This document shows, one piece after another, positions 35,861 through 47,347 of a DNA stretch of 64,000 bases. Source of the DNA: Elmis aenea (Eukaryota; Arthropoda; Insecta; Coleoptera; Elmidae); the NCBI GenBank assembly GCA_947652605.1, contig OX393579.1, positions 18,621,674 through 18,685,673 on the forward strand, read 5' to 3'. The notes beneath the pieces were generated by a model. The model was not told the DNA's origin, did no database searches, and saw nothing but the letters and a program-made list of their open reading frames with translations. A program made the position numbers and the translations under genes. The stretch's first letter is position 1; every line of letters begins with the position of its first letter.

Positions 35861-36714
35861 TATGCCCTTGATTCATAAATATTGCGAAAAACTTCGGGCG
35901 ATAGGAATTATATCATGTCAAATATTAAGGTTTTTTTAATGAAAGTTTTCCGAAAACGTCTTCTGTCGGAGTTACACATCCTAAAGGTAACGGTAAAAGT
36001 TAGTTTTCATTTTATTTCTCAAATTTGAAGAAATGTAGAAAATGACTTAAGGTACATGTTTTTCTTATAAAAAGTTTTTCACGGTAATATTTTCAATTAT
36101 CTCTGAAAAGTACAAATTTTTTTTATCAGAACTTTTTGGAGGGTTAAATTTTGCTATTGATAAAAAATTTTTGTAACCTTAATTTATTTAGAAACTTTTT
36201 TTATTCTTTAATGGTTCCCGCAAAACTCAATATGTGCAAACATGGTAACCACCATAATAAAACATTGTATTTTAGAATATTTGATGTTCACTTATTTTCT
36301 TTTTTACTCAGAAACTGTAGGTTTTGCGGGAAAAATTAAAGAATTAAGAAAGGTGCTAAATAAATAAAGATTTCACAAAAAAACTTCTTAATTGTAAAAT
36401 TTCTATTCCAAAAAGTTCTGCTTAAAAAAATAAACAGAGGTCGCACTTTTCAGCCCCTTGTGAAAGTGGGAACTTATTAAAAATATTACTGTGAGAACCC
36501 TTTTTATAAGTAAAAAAACATCTACCAAAAGTCTTATTTGTTCACATTTTTTCAAATTTGATGAAGTAAATGAAAACATACTTTCACCATTCTTCTTTAT
36601 GGGGGGGGGGGTACTCCGAAAGACGACGTTTTATAGGAAAAAAAATAATTTAAAAGCCTTCCCTTAATATTCGTCAAGGAATTACCTCGCAATATTTATG
36701 AATCACCCTGTATA
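35861..36714. mobile_element. Foldback element (854 bp, TGATTCATAAATATTGCG ends)
   Basis: The right end CAATATTTATGAATCACCCT and GTATATA is intact, while the left terminus has decayed to TGCCCTTGATTCATAAATAT. The inner arms share GTTTTGCGGGAAAAATTAAA and complement, and GCACTTTTCAGCCCC on the right. A G10 run lies at 36602-36611. Confidence 0.75.
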
Positions 36715-36914
36715 TAGACAGGAGACACATACGCACATTTAGACAATACATATATGGGTACGCCAAAAACCCTTGCGCCGACCTTGTTGACAATTTAAAG
36801 TCAAACAACTGAACTGTTTACACTTAATAATAATCTAGTTCTATTTTTCTTTCAGTTTCAAATCCCTCATACAAATATTTCATTCGCTTTAGATGAACCA
36901 TTACAACTTCTAAC

Positions 36915-37109
36915 CAGAGGCGAATTAAAGTCGTTTGAGGCCCCGGGCGCAGAAGAAAATATTGGGCCCCTTAAAATAAAAGAGAGACAGGGAAAATAAA
37001 AACACATGTAAACCATCTTATTAAATGAATAGTTGGGGTTTTGCGGGGCCCTTCAAAAGTCAGGGCCCAGGGCGCGCGTCCAGTGCGCCCGCCGTTAAAT
37101 CCGCCTCTG
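36915..37109. mobile_element. 195-bp hAT MITE, TSD CTTCTAAC
   Basis: The ends CAGAGGCGAATTAA and the complement of CAGAGGCGGATTTAA are flanked by perfect CTTCTAAC duplications at 36907-36914 and 37110-37117. The target matches the nTnnnnAn pattern of Ac-type hAT elements. It is GC-rich relative to its surroundings, with GGGCCC and GGGCGCGCG motifs. Confidence 0.92.
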
Positions 37110-37117
37110 CTTCTAAC

Positions 37118-38234
37118 CAATTTTATTCTTCAGTAAAGACGATTCACTTAATTCTCTAAGTAACCACTTTTGCCAAATTCTCAGATTTATAGAGTCTAAC
37201 AACTATATTAAAACTTAAGTTTAACTGTAATTACTTACCTACTTGATGTATTTTCATAGTAATCTATTCTTATGAGCCTATATTGGAGACGATAAAGGAG
37301 GCTCATTAAAAATAAGCACTTGGAAAATTTTAAAAAGGCAGTCATCGATCTCGTTAAAAAATTTAATTGAACAGCTGGCTAGGGAAGTTTAAACGAGATT
37401 TAATCAAAAATGAATGGTTAATAAGTTATACCGGGAAACGTGAAAAGGGTCTTTATTGCTTAAATTAGATGGGAACGAAAATATGAGAAGTTTAAAAAAG
37501 CTAACGAGGTGTTAAAAATAGGACTTAATTTTAAAGTAATGTTGTCTGCAAAAGAGTATGAAATATATTTAAAAGGAAGACCGCTGTATCGATTCTTGCA
37601 CCGTTATTACGTCTGCAAACTTAAATTCATGTATTCTTAATTTGCTTTGGCTCTAAAACGGTAGAGAGCAATGTACTTTTGGTATTTTGTTAGCTTTTCA
37701 AACTTTGTAGTGACAGTAACTTTCTCAGAAACTTTCCACCAACTATTTGAGAACGTCTAAACTTTACAATTGCTACTTATAACAATATTTGGACCTTGGA
37801 ATCGATTACTCAAAAAATACACTAACCTTCCTATATGTATTTTATACATTTTTCCAAGCTAGTTATCGTTAGACATATTTTGATTTATTTGTTGTTGGTA
37901 TACTAATCAATTTAATATATTTTTTGTATTTTTTTAAGTACCTAATCTTACAAATTACATCCAGTTTAGCCATTTTCCAGCTGGCATTGAACGGTTAAGA
38001 CATTGTTTATTGGTGCTTTTAGACACGATATATTAAATAAAATATAGTTTGTGCATGATCTCATTTGTTATTGCCTACACAAGATGTCTACCTAGTGCAT
38101 ATCTAGTTTATTATTAAAAAAAAAACAACAACAACAAAGTTTATTCAACACATCTGATATTTATTTTCAGCTAAACCAAGTGTTTTGTTACCGCGAATCA
38201 ATGTTTAAAGATTTTACTTCAAATACAAAACCCT
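37118..38234. other. AT-rich stretch; one possible minus-strand first exon
   Basis: There is no recognised element. On the minus strand an ATG at 37306 opens a 22-codon frame that ends at a consensus donor (AG before GTAAGT, exon end 37239). It is in phase with the Epac exon at 3915. This is speculative and is treated in the findings. Confidence 0.3.
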
Positions 38235-38885
38235 GTACAAGGTGGTCCAAATTTGATGGGATTAGGTACATGGGCATCTCGCTTAATAGTCAAGATAGAA
38301 AAACGGTTAAATTACCAAAAATATGCAGTTTTTTGAGACAAACTCAGAAACATTTTCAAAAATATTTCATCATTTTCGGTTTTTTGAGTTATTTTAGAAA
38401 AACGTTTTTTTTGTTGTTTTTATAATGTATCATATCTCCCTTATTGTTGTAAATATCAAAAAAAATTAGAAAGATAATTTTTAGATATTTTTATGTAGAT
38501 TTTAATAGTAATAAAAAAAATTATTACGCTCGCCGTTAAAAAGTTATGACACAAACTCGCCTTTTTGTAAATGGAAACTATAGTTGGCTATGACCTATTT
38601 AAATTCCTTATTTTTCCCCTTTCCAAATATACAAGGGTTGATGTATTTATTTTCAATAATACGCAAGCTACAAAGTTTTTTTCCCGTAATTTTTTTAAAG
38701 ATGAGAAACAAACAGTAGACTGTTAAAACAAAAAAAAAAAAAACACGGAAATGATAGAATATATTTGAGAAGTGTTCTGAGTTTGTCCCAAAAAACTGCA
38801 TATTTTTGGTAATTTTACCGTTTCTCTATCTTGACTATTAAGCGAGATACCCATGTAAACCCATCGAATTTGGACTACCCTGTAC
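38235..38885. mobile_element. Foldback element (651 bp, GTACAGGGTAGTCC ends)
   Basis: The ends are GTACAAGGTGGTCC and the complement of GTACAGGGTAGTCC. Both arms share GGGCATCTCGCTTAATAGTC (left) or its mirror (right) and AAAATATGCAGTTTTTTGAG. The arms are more than 200 bp long and pair around a centre near 38560. Confidence 0.82.
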
Positions 38886-39060
38886 ATTTTTTACCTTTAA
38901 ATTCTAAATTAAATTCTCTGTTAAAAAAGTATAAGATTATTTGTACCTTAAATTAATCGTGTTTTGAGTTATTATTATTTTAATATTGACAGATACAGAT
39001 CTTTAACAAAATATTCATATTTAGCGGTTTAACTACACCAGTGTGAAATATTTTGGAAGT
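38886..39060 (+). repeat. Fragment of element B-type arm
   Basis: AAATTAAATTCTCTGTTAAA, then GTTTTGAGTTATTATTATTT, TATTGACAGATACAGATC and ATATTCATATTTAG follow the order seen at 4175-4320 in element B. No inverted partner is present. Confidence 0.55.
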
Positions 39061-39344
39061 TCTATTAACCATACCCTAATAGTGACTTCTGAATAGTTGG
39101 TGTTTGTTTTGTTCTGTCTATTTAGCTAATTTTTACATTAATAAGTCTTTTTTTTATGGTAAGCCCTGTAGCTTTAACATTTTCTTGCAGATGTAGAAGT
39201 AAAACACCATGTGTGAATGTGTGATACACCAATGATGAATACACAAAAAAATCTATTTGATTACGTAAATAGCAAAAATAGCGCCCATAACAAAAAATAA
39301 AGTCATAAAACAAAATCGAATCTACCTAGGCAAAATTAGCGACT

Positions 39345-39600
39345 ACCATACAATTCGGCTTAAAAAGTTGCTTGGGCGATGTTTTTATACATCTGAAATA
39401 TTTACTTACTCCAAAGAAGTTATAGGCAATCTCCAAAATTCGTGTTTTCCGTTTTTCCTCATTTCTTGGATACAAGATCATTGCAACTTCTCTTCAGATT
39501 ATTAATAAGTACCGAATTGAGAAGCTTTGCCAAAGTTAAATCTATACTCTACCTAATATAATGAGAGAGATCCCATGCTCAAACGCGAATTTCAAACGTG
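39345..39600 (-). repeat. Single foldback arm (family of 43673)
   Basis: Reverse-complement match to 43673-43945, including GGCTTAAAAAGTTGCTTGGG and CAAAGTTAAATC. The outer terminus is degenerate. Confidence 0.65.
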
Positions 39601-40378
39601 CAAGCTCGATAGAATTAAAATGGTATCTATATTTTGAAAGGAAATTTAAAATCAATGAAAGTAAAACGTTTGATTTTAAATTTACTTTTGTATGTTTTTG
39701 TATCACTTTTACTATCAATCATATCCAATATTAGCCTATGATATTTGTTATTTTGTTAATTTTTGTGCTAATCTGGCTACACGATTCAACAAGTTTGATC
39801 ATTTAAAATTTAATTTACATATAATTTAGCTACAAATGTTTAAAAGAAATACCTTACGACCTTACTTAATTGTAAACGGCTGCAGAGTTGAAGTAAGCAG
39901 ATCCCATTACTACGTTAAAATGTTTCATTTAGGTGAATCTTTTATGTTATTCAAAAAAGTTTAATATTACAGCGACTCAAATCTTAACTTTTCAAAGAAT
40001 GTATGCTTTAAAAACACATAAATTATGATGTCGCGAACAGAAATTCCAATATATGACACGTAAATACGTGACAGCGAAAAGGGTTAACGAGGCGGTAATC
40101 CTAGGTTTTGCCTTAAGCAGTGTCACGTCTGAGACGAAGCAACGTGACGTTATGGTTTCAGCTTTAATTCTAAGACTCGAGGAAAATGACGCAGTTTTCT
40201 ATTCACAAATCTGGCTCTCATAGAACGAACATGTACGTACATAATTTATTTTCTATTTTAAGACCATTATGTGAACCAGTATTAAATTAGTTACGTTAGA
40301 AGGTTAAAAAGTATTTAAAAATATGTTAAAGTTACTAATTCATCAAAAATGCAATCGCTAAAAAATATTATCGATCAA
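39601..40378. other. AT-rich stretch with no recognised gene
   Basis: It contains GACAGCGAAAAGGGTTAACG at 40071, the inverse of TTAACCCTTTCGCTG at 12966. No other structure was recognised. Confidence 0.4.
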
Positions 40379-40605
40379 GGGTGGGCAATTTTTTCTGCAG
40401 GGAGTCAATGAAAATTAGTTGGTTTGGCGCGGGCCGTAATAAATTAGATGTGAGAAGTGTTCAGAACCTGAAAAAATCTGAAAATAACTAGGCGCTCGTC
40501 CTATTAATTTAAATTCAAAAAATAATTTTGTTCATATCATACAGCGGGCCGGATTAGATGCTGCCACAGGGCGCATCCGACCCGCGGGCCGGCACTTGCC
40601 ACTTG
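40379..40605. mobile_element. Possible hAT MITE with GGGCCG motifs
   Basis: CAAGGGTGGGCAATTTTTTC at the left, GCGGGCCGTAATAA, and CGCGGGCCGGCACTTGCCAC at the right resemble GGTGGGCAA-type hAT MITEs. The inverted ends match imperfectly and no duplication is visible. Confidence 0.4.
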
Positions 40606-41388
40606 GGGTGTATTTTCTTACGTAGCCTGGCATTAATTATTCATCTTTTTATTCAAAGTAATTCACTTGATTTTTAGTTGAATAACATGAAGTGAATACT
40701 GACATACCATTTAATAACAACTTTAACACTTAAAATGGATAAGTTTATAGGCAATTATGCTTAAGTAAAACAAACTAATTGAAAATATTACGGTCACCAC
40801 ATGTGGTGTTTAGGTTTGTTTTCAACAAACTATTTGTGAATATATTTGTATGTTATGATTTTAGGACACTACTTACAAACATGTACTTATGAAAAGGATT
40901 ACTCGCACGTAACGTTAAATTTCAAAGGATGAAGTCATGGACTAAAATTAAAGAATAGCCGAGCTAGGGTGGTAAAAACGAACCACGAGCAAAGATAGTC
41001 AAGAAATGAAATACTTTGTTGGGGTTTTCCTCTATTTCTTGTAACTTTTGGCGTAAAAGTTTTTTAGACCTGTGTAAAACATAAACTAACGTGTAAGGGT
41101 ACAATTACCTCATAAAGGCGATCACAAGCCATAAATAACAATAATAAAAATAAAGCAATAAGCTCTCTTACGCTAACAATGAAGGGTATATTCTTAACAA
41201 TACATATTTATTTGTTAAAAACTAATTGATCATCAAAAAATTGCACAATGTAGCATATTCTGATTTTAAAAATCATTATTAAAAAACATGTCCTAATTAA
41301 TTTTTACGTAACAATATATCACATTAATGGTAAGACTTTATATTTAAACGGAAAAAATCCGTTTAAAAGTTATGTGTTTTAATCACAT
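40606..41388. other. AT-rich stretch with no recognised gene
   Basis: Nothing recognisable was found here. Confidence 0.4.
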
Positions 41389-41854
41389 TGTAACGAACAT
41401 GCCTACAGGGTAGGCAAGCCTGCGGACATGGCGGTTTATATGGTGGCCAGCAACGTTCTAGAAGATGTTGCGTCATACTTGTAGCGGGCTGTTCGATACG
41501 CGCCTGGAGTGTTTCAAGAATGGATGGTTCGCGAACGTTCAAGTGTTTATAAGCGGGCGAGCTACGTACAGGCAGTCAGAGTGAAAAGGAGTCGGCAATC
41601 AGTCGCGTTAGTCGGAAGTCTGAAGACTCGTGGAAATAAATGTTGTATATGTATAGTGTAAATAGTTAGTATAGTAGTGTAAATAAATATTAGTGTTAAG
41701 CTGGTGAATATAAATAGTGACTTGTAACGTTATATCGGTGTATGTTAATTGTTATATGTGTCAATGGTGTCTTTTGTTTAAATAAATAGTAAATGTAAGA
41801 TCGGTCGTATTTTATTGTTTGTTCCAATAAAGTCGGAACCCCGTGAACGTTACA
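41389..41854 (+). mobile_element. Solo LTR (466 bp)
   Basis: It starts TGTAACGAACATGCC and ends GTGAACGTTACA, giving the TG...CA ends with a 7-bp inverted match (TGTAACG/CGTTACA) usual for LTR retrotransposons. A TATA box (TTTATAAG at 41547) is followed about 25 bp later by a CAGTCAG initiator-like sequence, and AATAAA signals lie at 41634 and further right. The 4-bp flanks are ACAT and ATAT, one mismatch from a duplication. No internal region or second LTR is adjacent, so it is a recombination remnant. The first 290 bp are notably GC-richer than the surroundings. Confidence 0.82.
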
Positions 41855-43032
41855 ATATCAAAATCACTTAACATAGCGGTAGTCAAAAAAGATAAGTAGA
41901 CAAAATAAAAATTATAATCAAAATATTCAAACTAGGGTCACAGAAATCTTAAAAACGCCATTTCACTTAATCAAGGAACAATCGCCATATTTTTAAATTT
42001 AATATAAACAGACATTTTCTCGCTATTTTGACTAATTGTAAGCTAAGTGTCGGTAGGTTATTTCAAGAATTCTGTGGGCAGACAGATTCTGTTTGGATGG
42101 TCTTACCAAATCAATTGTTCTTGGATTAAATCATTCATGCCCTTTTCTGAGTTTTCGTTTTCTCGCATGTCCTCGTTTCATACTTTATCCATTATCGTTA
42201 ATTGACAAGACCTTTTCCAAAAGTTCATTCGCATTGATCTTGTTTTCTGTTCTAAATATTTAGGCACGGTTCAAACTTTGGCTCAAAGTTTAAATATATG
42301 GGTTTTAGATTTAAAGAATTTTTATTTTTTTTTATATATTGACATCTGAACCTCACTTGTGAAATTATTTTATTTTATTTTTTATTATGTGTACAGCACC
42401 CGGCTCGTTGTCTGCCAAGATTATTTGATCGTACAAAAGTAAGTAAGGTATTTGTTTCTCAGCAACGGTAATTCCCATAGGCCCGATTGCACGAAGCAAC
42501 GCTGGTGTTAAAATGCAAGTTAATCCCTAAAACCAGGCAATATCAGCGCCAACTATGCTGCGATTTTGTCTAGTTCTATTGTCGACGTGGTTTGATTCCG
42601 GAATTAATTTCAGTTTCAACATTTATGCAATCGGACCATGGTGTTTTATTTACTTGGCCAAAAATAAAGAGGCACGTTTAAATATATTTCAAATAAAAAC
42701 AGAGAAAGTGGACATCTATTTACATGAAAACTTTTAAAAAACTGAAAAATTGACTACGCTTATTCGCTGTAATTATAAAAACTTTAAAATTTCGAGACAC
42801 CTTTTTTACTACTTTTTATTTCGCATTTAATGTTTGCCAAGTGGATTGTGTTGTATATTTTTCACATTTCCTTACTAATTTTTTAAGAGCATAATTTCCT
42901 AGTAGTAACTTTTCTGTTTCAGTTAATTATAATTCATAAATTAAAAACTTTAAACTAAAATACTCTTTTTACACAATCAAGATATCCTTGGAAAGCTACA
43001 TAATATACTATTATGTATCAAGGCCAAAAAGT
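41855..43032. other. AT-rich stretch with no recognised gene
   Basis: Nothing recognisable was found here. Confidence 0.4.
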
Positions 43033-43111
43033 GTAACTTTTTCGGCCGCGTCTGGTTTGCTGGCCGAAACGTAGTCGAGGCCAGCAAACAGGCAAGGCCG
43101 AGAAAGTACGT
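43033..43111. repeat. 79-bp inverted repeat, GTAACTTTTTCGGCC arms
   Basis: The left arm GGTTTGCTGGCC and right arm GGCCAGCAAAC enclose a 13-base loop, with outer GTAACTTTTTCGGCC and CGGCCTTGCC/GGCAAGGCCG segments. It is GC-rich in an AT-rich background. Confidence 0.7.
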
Positions 43112-43234
43112 TTTGTCCGAGGTGCATATTAAATTTTTGTCCGGTCGAATTAAATCAATTTAAATTTTTAGTAATTTTCAAAATTATAGGTTAGAAACTA
43201 CGTGACATTCTGTCACTGACAGATGACGGCGTAT

Positions 43235-43323
43235 GTACTGCATTACCGGCCCTCTCCTTAGCGTAACGGCCTGAAAAGTAACTTTTACGGCCGTTGCTAA
43301 GGATAGGGCCGGTAATGCAGTAC
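43235..43323. repeat. 89-bp hairpin, GTACTGCATTACCGGCCC arms
   Basis: A nearly perfect hairpin. GTACTGCATTACCGGCCCT pairs with its complement at the right end, and the centre is AAAAGTAACTTTTACGGCC. It shares the GTAACTTTT-CGGCC motif with the hairpin at 43033-43111. Confidence 0.8.
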
Positions 43324-43672
43324 TTTATGGTTGCTAACGCGTCCGTCAAACAGCTGTTTCTAGTATGATCGCACAAAAAGTAATTTATTACTTTGGAAAA
43401 AAATTGTCCAGTTTGTGATTTAAATAACTTAGTGCAATAGAATTGCTCTTCTATCACAACTTTGTTTCCTGTACATTTTTTGTTTTCTTTACCAAATTAC
43501 AAATCCTCCGTCAATATAAAAATTTTAATCGAGCATGTTTTAACACAAAAAAAAAGCAACTTCAAGCCAGGTATGTGAAAATTAAGTGTGGTTCCACCAA
43601 GAAAGAAGAAAGTTAATATCGAAAAACAGCAGAATTTCCTTTAAAAAACCATAAAATGCTGAATAAGCATTT

Positions 43673-43945
43673 TATACAGGGTGATTGAAATCGAGTTTAA
43701 GCATGGGGATCTCGCTTATTATAATAACTAGCTAGTGCAGCTTTTAATTTGGCAAAGTTGCTAAATTCGAGGCTCATTGATAATCCAAAGAGAAATTGGA
43801 AATATCTCAAACGATATCCGAGAAAATTAGGAAAAATAAGAAAAAACGATTTTTGAAGATAGTCTATAACTCCTTTGGAGTATGAAATATTTCAAATGTA
43901 TAAAAACATTGCCCAGGCGACTTTTTAAGCCGATTAACATAAATC
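43673..43945 (+). repeat. Single foldback arm, TATACAGGGTGATTG end
   Basis: It reads TATACAGGGTGATTGAAATC, AAGCATGGGGATCTCGCTTA, then TTTGGCAAAGTTGC. An inverted relative is at 39345-39600, and a second plus copy of the first 100 bp is at 61637-61740. No partner arm is adjacent. Confidence 0.65.
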
Positions 43946-44259
43946 TAAATTATAACATGCGTTAATAATTTAGCCGTCTCTCTATGATCTGCAATCTGTA
44001 GATACTGTTTTCCTAAGCAAATTACTTTTTATTTAATGTATTTTTTTTAAACAGCCAAGCTTAAAAAGACAGTTAAATACAATTAATTGCTGAATTTAGA
44101 TTAGCTGTTTTAAGGACAGTCATCAAACAAAAATAAATATTCTTAGAAAAACCTCATTATTTACAAAGCGCAGGTTTCAAATTTGTATTAGATTTGATTG
44201 TGAAAATAAGTAAAAATCCATAAATTATAATATTATTAAATATACAAAACACCTTAAGT

Positions 44260-44894
44260 TATACAGGGTGTGTAAAAATTGGCGGAAGCGCTACACGTGG
44301 CGATGTTCTTCGTAAAATACTAATCGAAAATCTTAATACGAAAATGTTGTAACATGCTTGCTGTGTCTGCAAGAGGTCCTCAAAGTTTTGACATTTAGTC
44401 CTTTAATAAGCGTTATTATTTAATACCTGCAAATGAAAAAGCTGCAATTTGGAATAAAAATAAATTTCGAATAGTATTTTTTCCTAGATATTGTGTTCTT
44501 CCTTTCAAGAATTATTGGTGTTGAAAATATGTAAATCACAGATTTGAATGAAAATAATACACATGGCAACATTTTCATTAGCTGTCATCTCTGTTTTTCT
44601 CGTAATTATTTTTAGTTTGTGTTAGACGATACCTAAAAGTTTGCAGCTATGCTTACGAACTGAAGGCTTTCAGTTCGAACAAAAATTGTAAATACCTAAG
44701 TAAAAATTGTTGATAAAAAAATGTCCAAACGCAAATCAATGTATGCAATGTTGCCAATTTTTTTTTTCTTTAAATGGTTCCTGAGGCCATAGGAAGCATG
44801 GTACAACATTTTCGTATTAAGATTTTGGACTTAGAATTTTACGAAGAACATCGCCACGTGTAGCGCTTCTGCCAATTTTTACACACCCTGTATA
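44260..44894. mobile_element. Foldback element (635 bp, TATACAGGGTGTG ends)
   Basis: The arms match over about 110 bp: AAAAATTGGCGGAAGCGCTA, then ACGTGGCGATGTTCTTCGTA, and their complements near the right end. The loop (about 44400-44780) has no recognisable transposase. Confidence 0.85.
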
Positions 44895-47339
44895 AGTTTT
44901 AAGTTTTTGTGTTTAATTAAGTACAACTAGCCTATTTTATTATGTATTGTTTTTTTTGGTCACATTAAATAATCTTACTTAATACAATAATATTGTAATA
45001 ACTTACTTATTTTTAAAGATAAACAACCCATACATCCTAAAACTGAAAAAATCTCTTTCATGGTGTCACAGCCCTATGACCCGTATTTAAAATAAAAGAG
45101 GATGTTACAATAACAAAAACAAATAAAGGTAAATGAAGATTACTAACAAATTTCAAATCTACGCAAAAAAAGTGTCCTGATAATGTCAAACAACATATTG
45201 AGTATGATTTAAAATAAGTAAGTTTTTTTGAAGATTTTTCTTAGTAGAATAGTTGCTTTTAAATCATAGATCATTTTCACCCATTCAACACACTCTGTAT
45301 ACGTTACCGTTTACGAGATCTCCACGCTGTTCAATATAACTGGAACACCCTGTATTTAAATTAATAGCACTATAAACAAAGTACAGACCCATAAATAAGC
45401 TAAAAGCAGCACTATCATAAAACAAAGTCATTTAAGATTATATAAACTAATTTACAACTAGAGTAGAAGTCCATTAACAAGTATAAATGTAAATAAAATT
45501 AAGTTGCTCATATCCTGGTGTATCAAAAAAGAGTTTCGCTGACAGATATTTCATTATCTCTTTACAGGTTTTGTTAACTACTTGCAACTTTGTATAGTCT
45601 TTAACGAGCTTCCTGGTAAGCAAAAACGATAAAAATGCATCGCTAGGGGCTGCAATTTGACGTACAAAACCTTTTTTGCATTTATTCAGGGCAAACTTTT
45701 ATTTATTTAAATAGCTTATTACTTTACGACTCTTTGAAGCGCGCCAAGTAAATTAGAAGCTCGCTCGGCTTTGTTTTAATTGCTGATCTACTAACTTTTA
45801 CAACTCGGTTACAATGTGCCCTTTTATATTCCTCAGTACGCTACAGTTAAAAACTACATGTTTCCTACATTAATTAGCGAGAGCTACAGCACGATCTTGC
45901 GTCCGGGAAACTAGAGATTTATCGAGGAAACACTGAGAAAATTTATATCGTCCTGGACTACTTCCTGAATAGCGACCTTGCTGGGGGATATTTTGAGAAT
46001 TAGCTTCCTTATGGTTAAATTAGCTTCCAAAAACTTTGATTAACACTTTTGAATGCACAAGAAAATCCCAGCGCTACTGCGAATTATTTCTTTTCCCTTT
46101 CGACAAATTGTTTGCAAATTTCCTTATAATTTGCTTGTTTCTGTTTCAGTACTTTTCAATTACATAAAATTTTAGGTGTCGGTCTGAATTAATTTCGACA
46201 CTGACGCTGATTTAATACGTAAGAAAAATTACCAAAGCTAGAATGAAAAAACGTACTTAATAAATTCCAATAATGGGTATCACGGCTTCAGCCAGCACCA
46301 TGAATCACGAAGAATCAGGTGTAAAAACTTCGCCAACACGTTCAGTTCACGGAAACTTTGCAACGTATTGTGACGCCTCGCCTAGCATCATTAATTTTTT
46401 TACTTCTTGTTATTTAACTTTATTTTGAATAAATAACATGAGACCTACACTGACGTGACGTAGCATTTACTGAAATCTTTTAACGCCTAGAAAGATCAAT
46501 TTATGAGGATTTTAAACGATTACAGTTATCAGTATTCGGTTTTGTCTGTCAACAAACGATTTTTAATAACATTGTGCATTATAACTGGGATACGCTACTC
46601 TATAGATGTGAGCTTAAAGGCACAGAAGCAACTAACGATTACAAAGGACGACCTCATTGACCGAAATTTGAAACAGTCGAGCTTCCATAGTTAGAAACCA
46701 ACCACCAAGGAATGAATTTCAATTGAAACATAAAGAAGTTTGTTTTAGTACTTGTGTGTGTTTTCCTTCTTTCTTATTGTGTTTTAATTACTCTAGACCT
46801 GTATACTACGTAAAACAACGTTTGAGGGTCCAACCACCTTATAAAGACGATCATAGTCAACAATAAAAAACTAAGGAGTCATAGTTATTTAATAAATTAT
46901 TTGATTATTTATGGGATTCGTTTTTAATATAACTACACTTAATTTAAAGAGTAATAATTACCTAGTTTTCTTTTATACAATTATGCCAATGTACAGGGCT
47001 TAACATTATAAATGAAATAAACTTTGATAAACCTTTACTATTGTTGTAAATATTTCAAACACAGTTTTGAGCTTTCCCAGTTTTGCTGAACGTTTTAATT
47101 TGTTTGGTGATATACACGCAACAGAGCAACAGGGAATTAAAGTCAATTTCAAGTGCTTCGATGCCTATATTTTTCCTTAATCTTAAAAATTATTGCATTT
47201 GTTAAAATAAAATACATGTTGAGAAAACATTCCAATGTTATAGATTATAGAACATAACATACCAAAAGAACAGATTTGTACCTTTCACAAAGGATTCTTA
47301 TTTGTGTTTATATTAGCAAAGATTACGCAACAAAGGAAG
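44895..47339. other. AT-rich stretch, one foldback relic, no recognised gene
   Basis: 45285-45355 contains ACACTCTGTATACG, then GAGATCTCCACGCTG and GGAACACCCTGTATTT, a worn foldback end. No protein-coding signal was found elsewhere in the stretch. Confidence 0.4.
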
Positions 47340-47347
47340 GCGACATG

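Noticed and set aside
36600..36612. G10 homopolymer as a regulatory G-quadruplex
   Set aside because: A single G run cannot form a defined intramolecular quadruplex with neighbouring sequence here. It is more likely slippage within the foldback.
41389..41854. Host promoter and first exon (TATA box, AATAAA)
   Set aside because: TG...CA inverted ends, the 466-bp size and the order TATA, initiator, AATAAA fit a solo LTR better.
39345..43945. Giant 4.6-kb palindrome formed by the arms at 39345 and 43673
   Set aside because: The arms are oriented away from the arrangement expected for one element (terminal ends face inward), and intervening sequence does not pair. They are separate single-arm copies.
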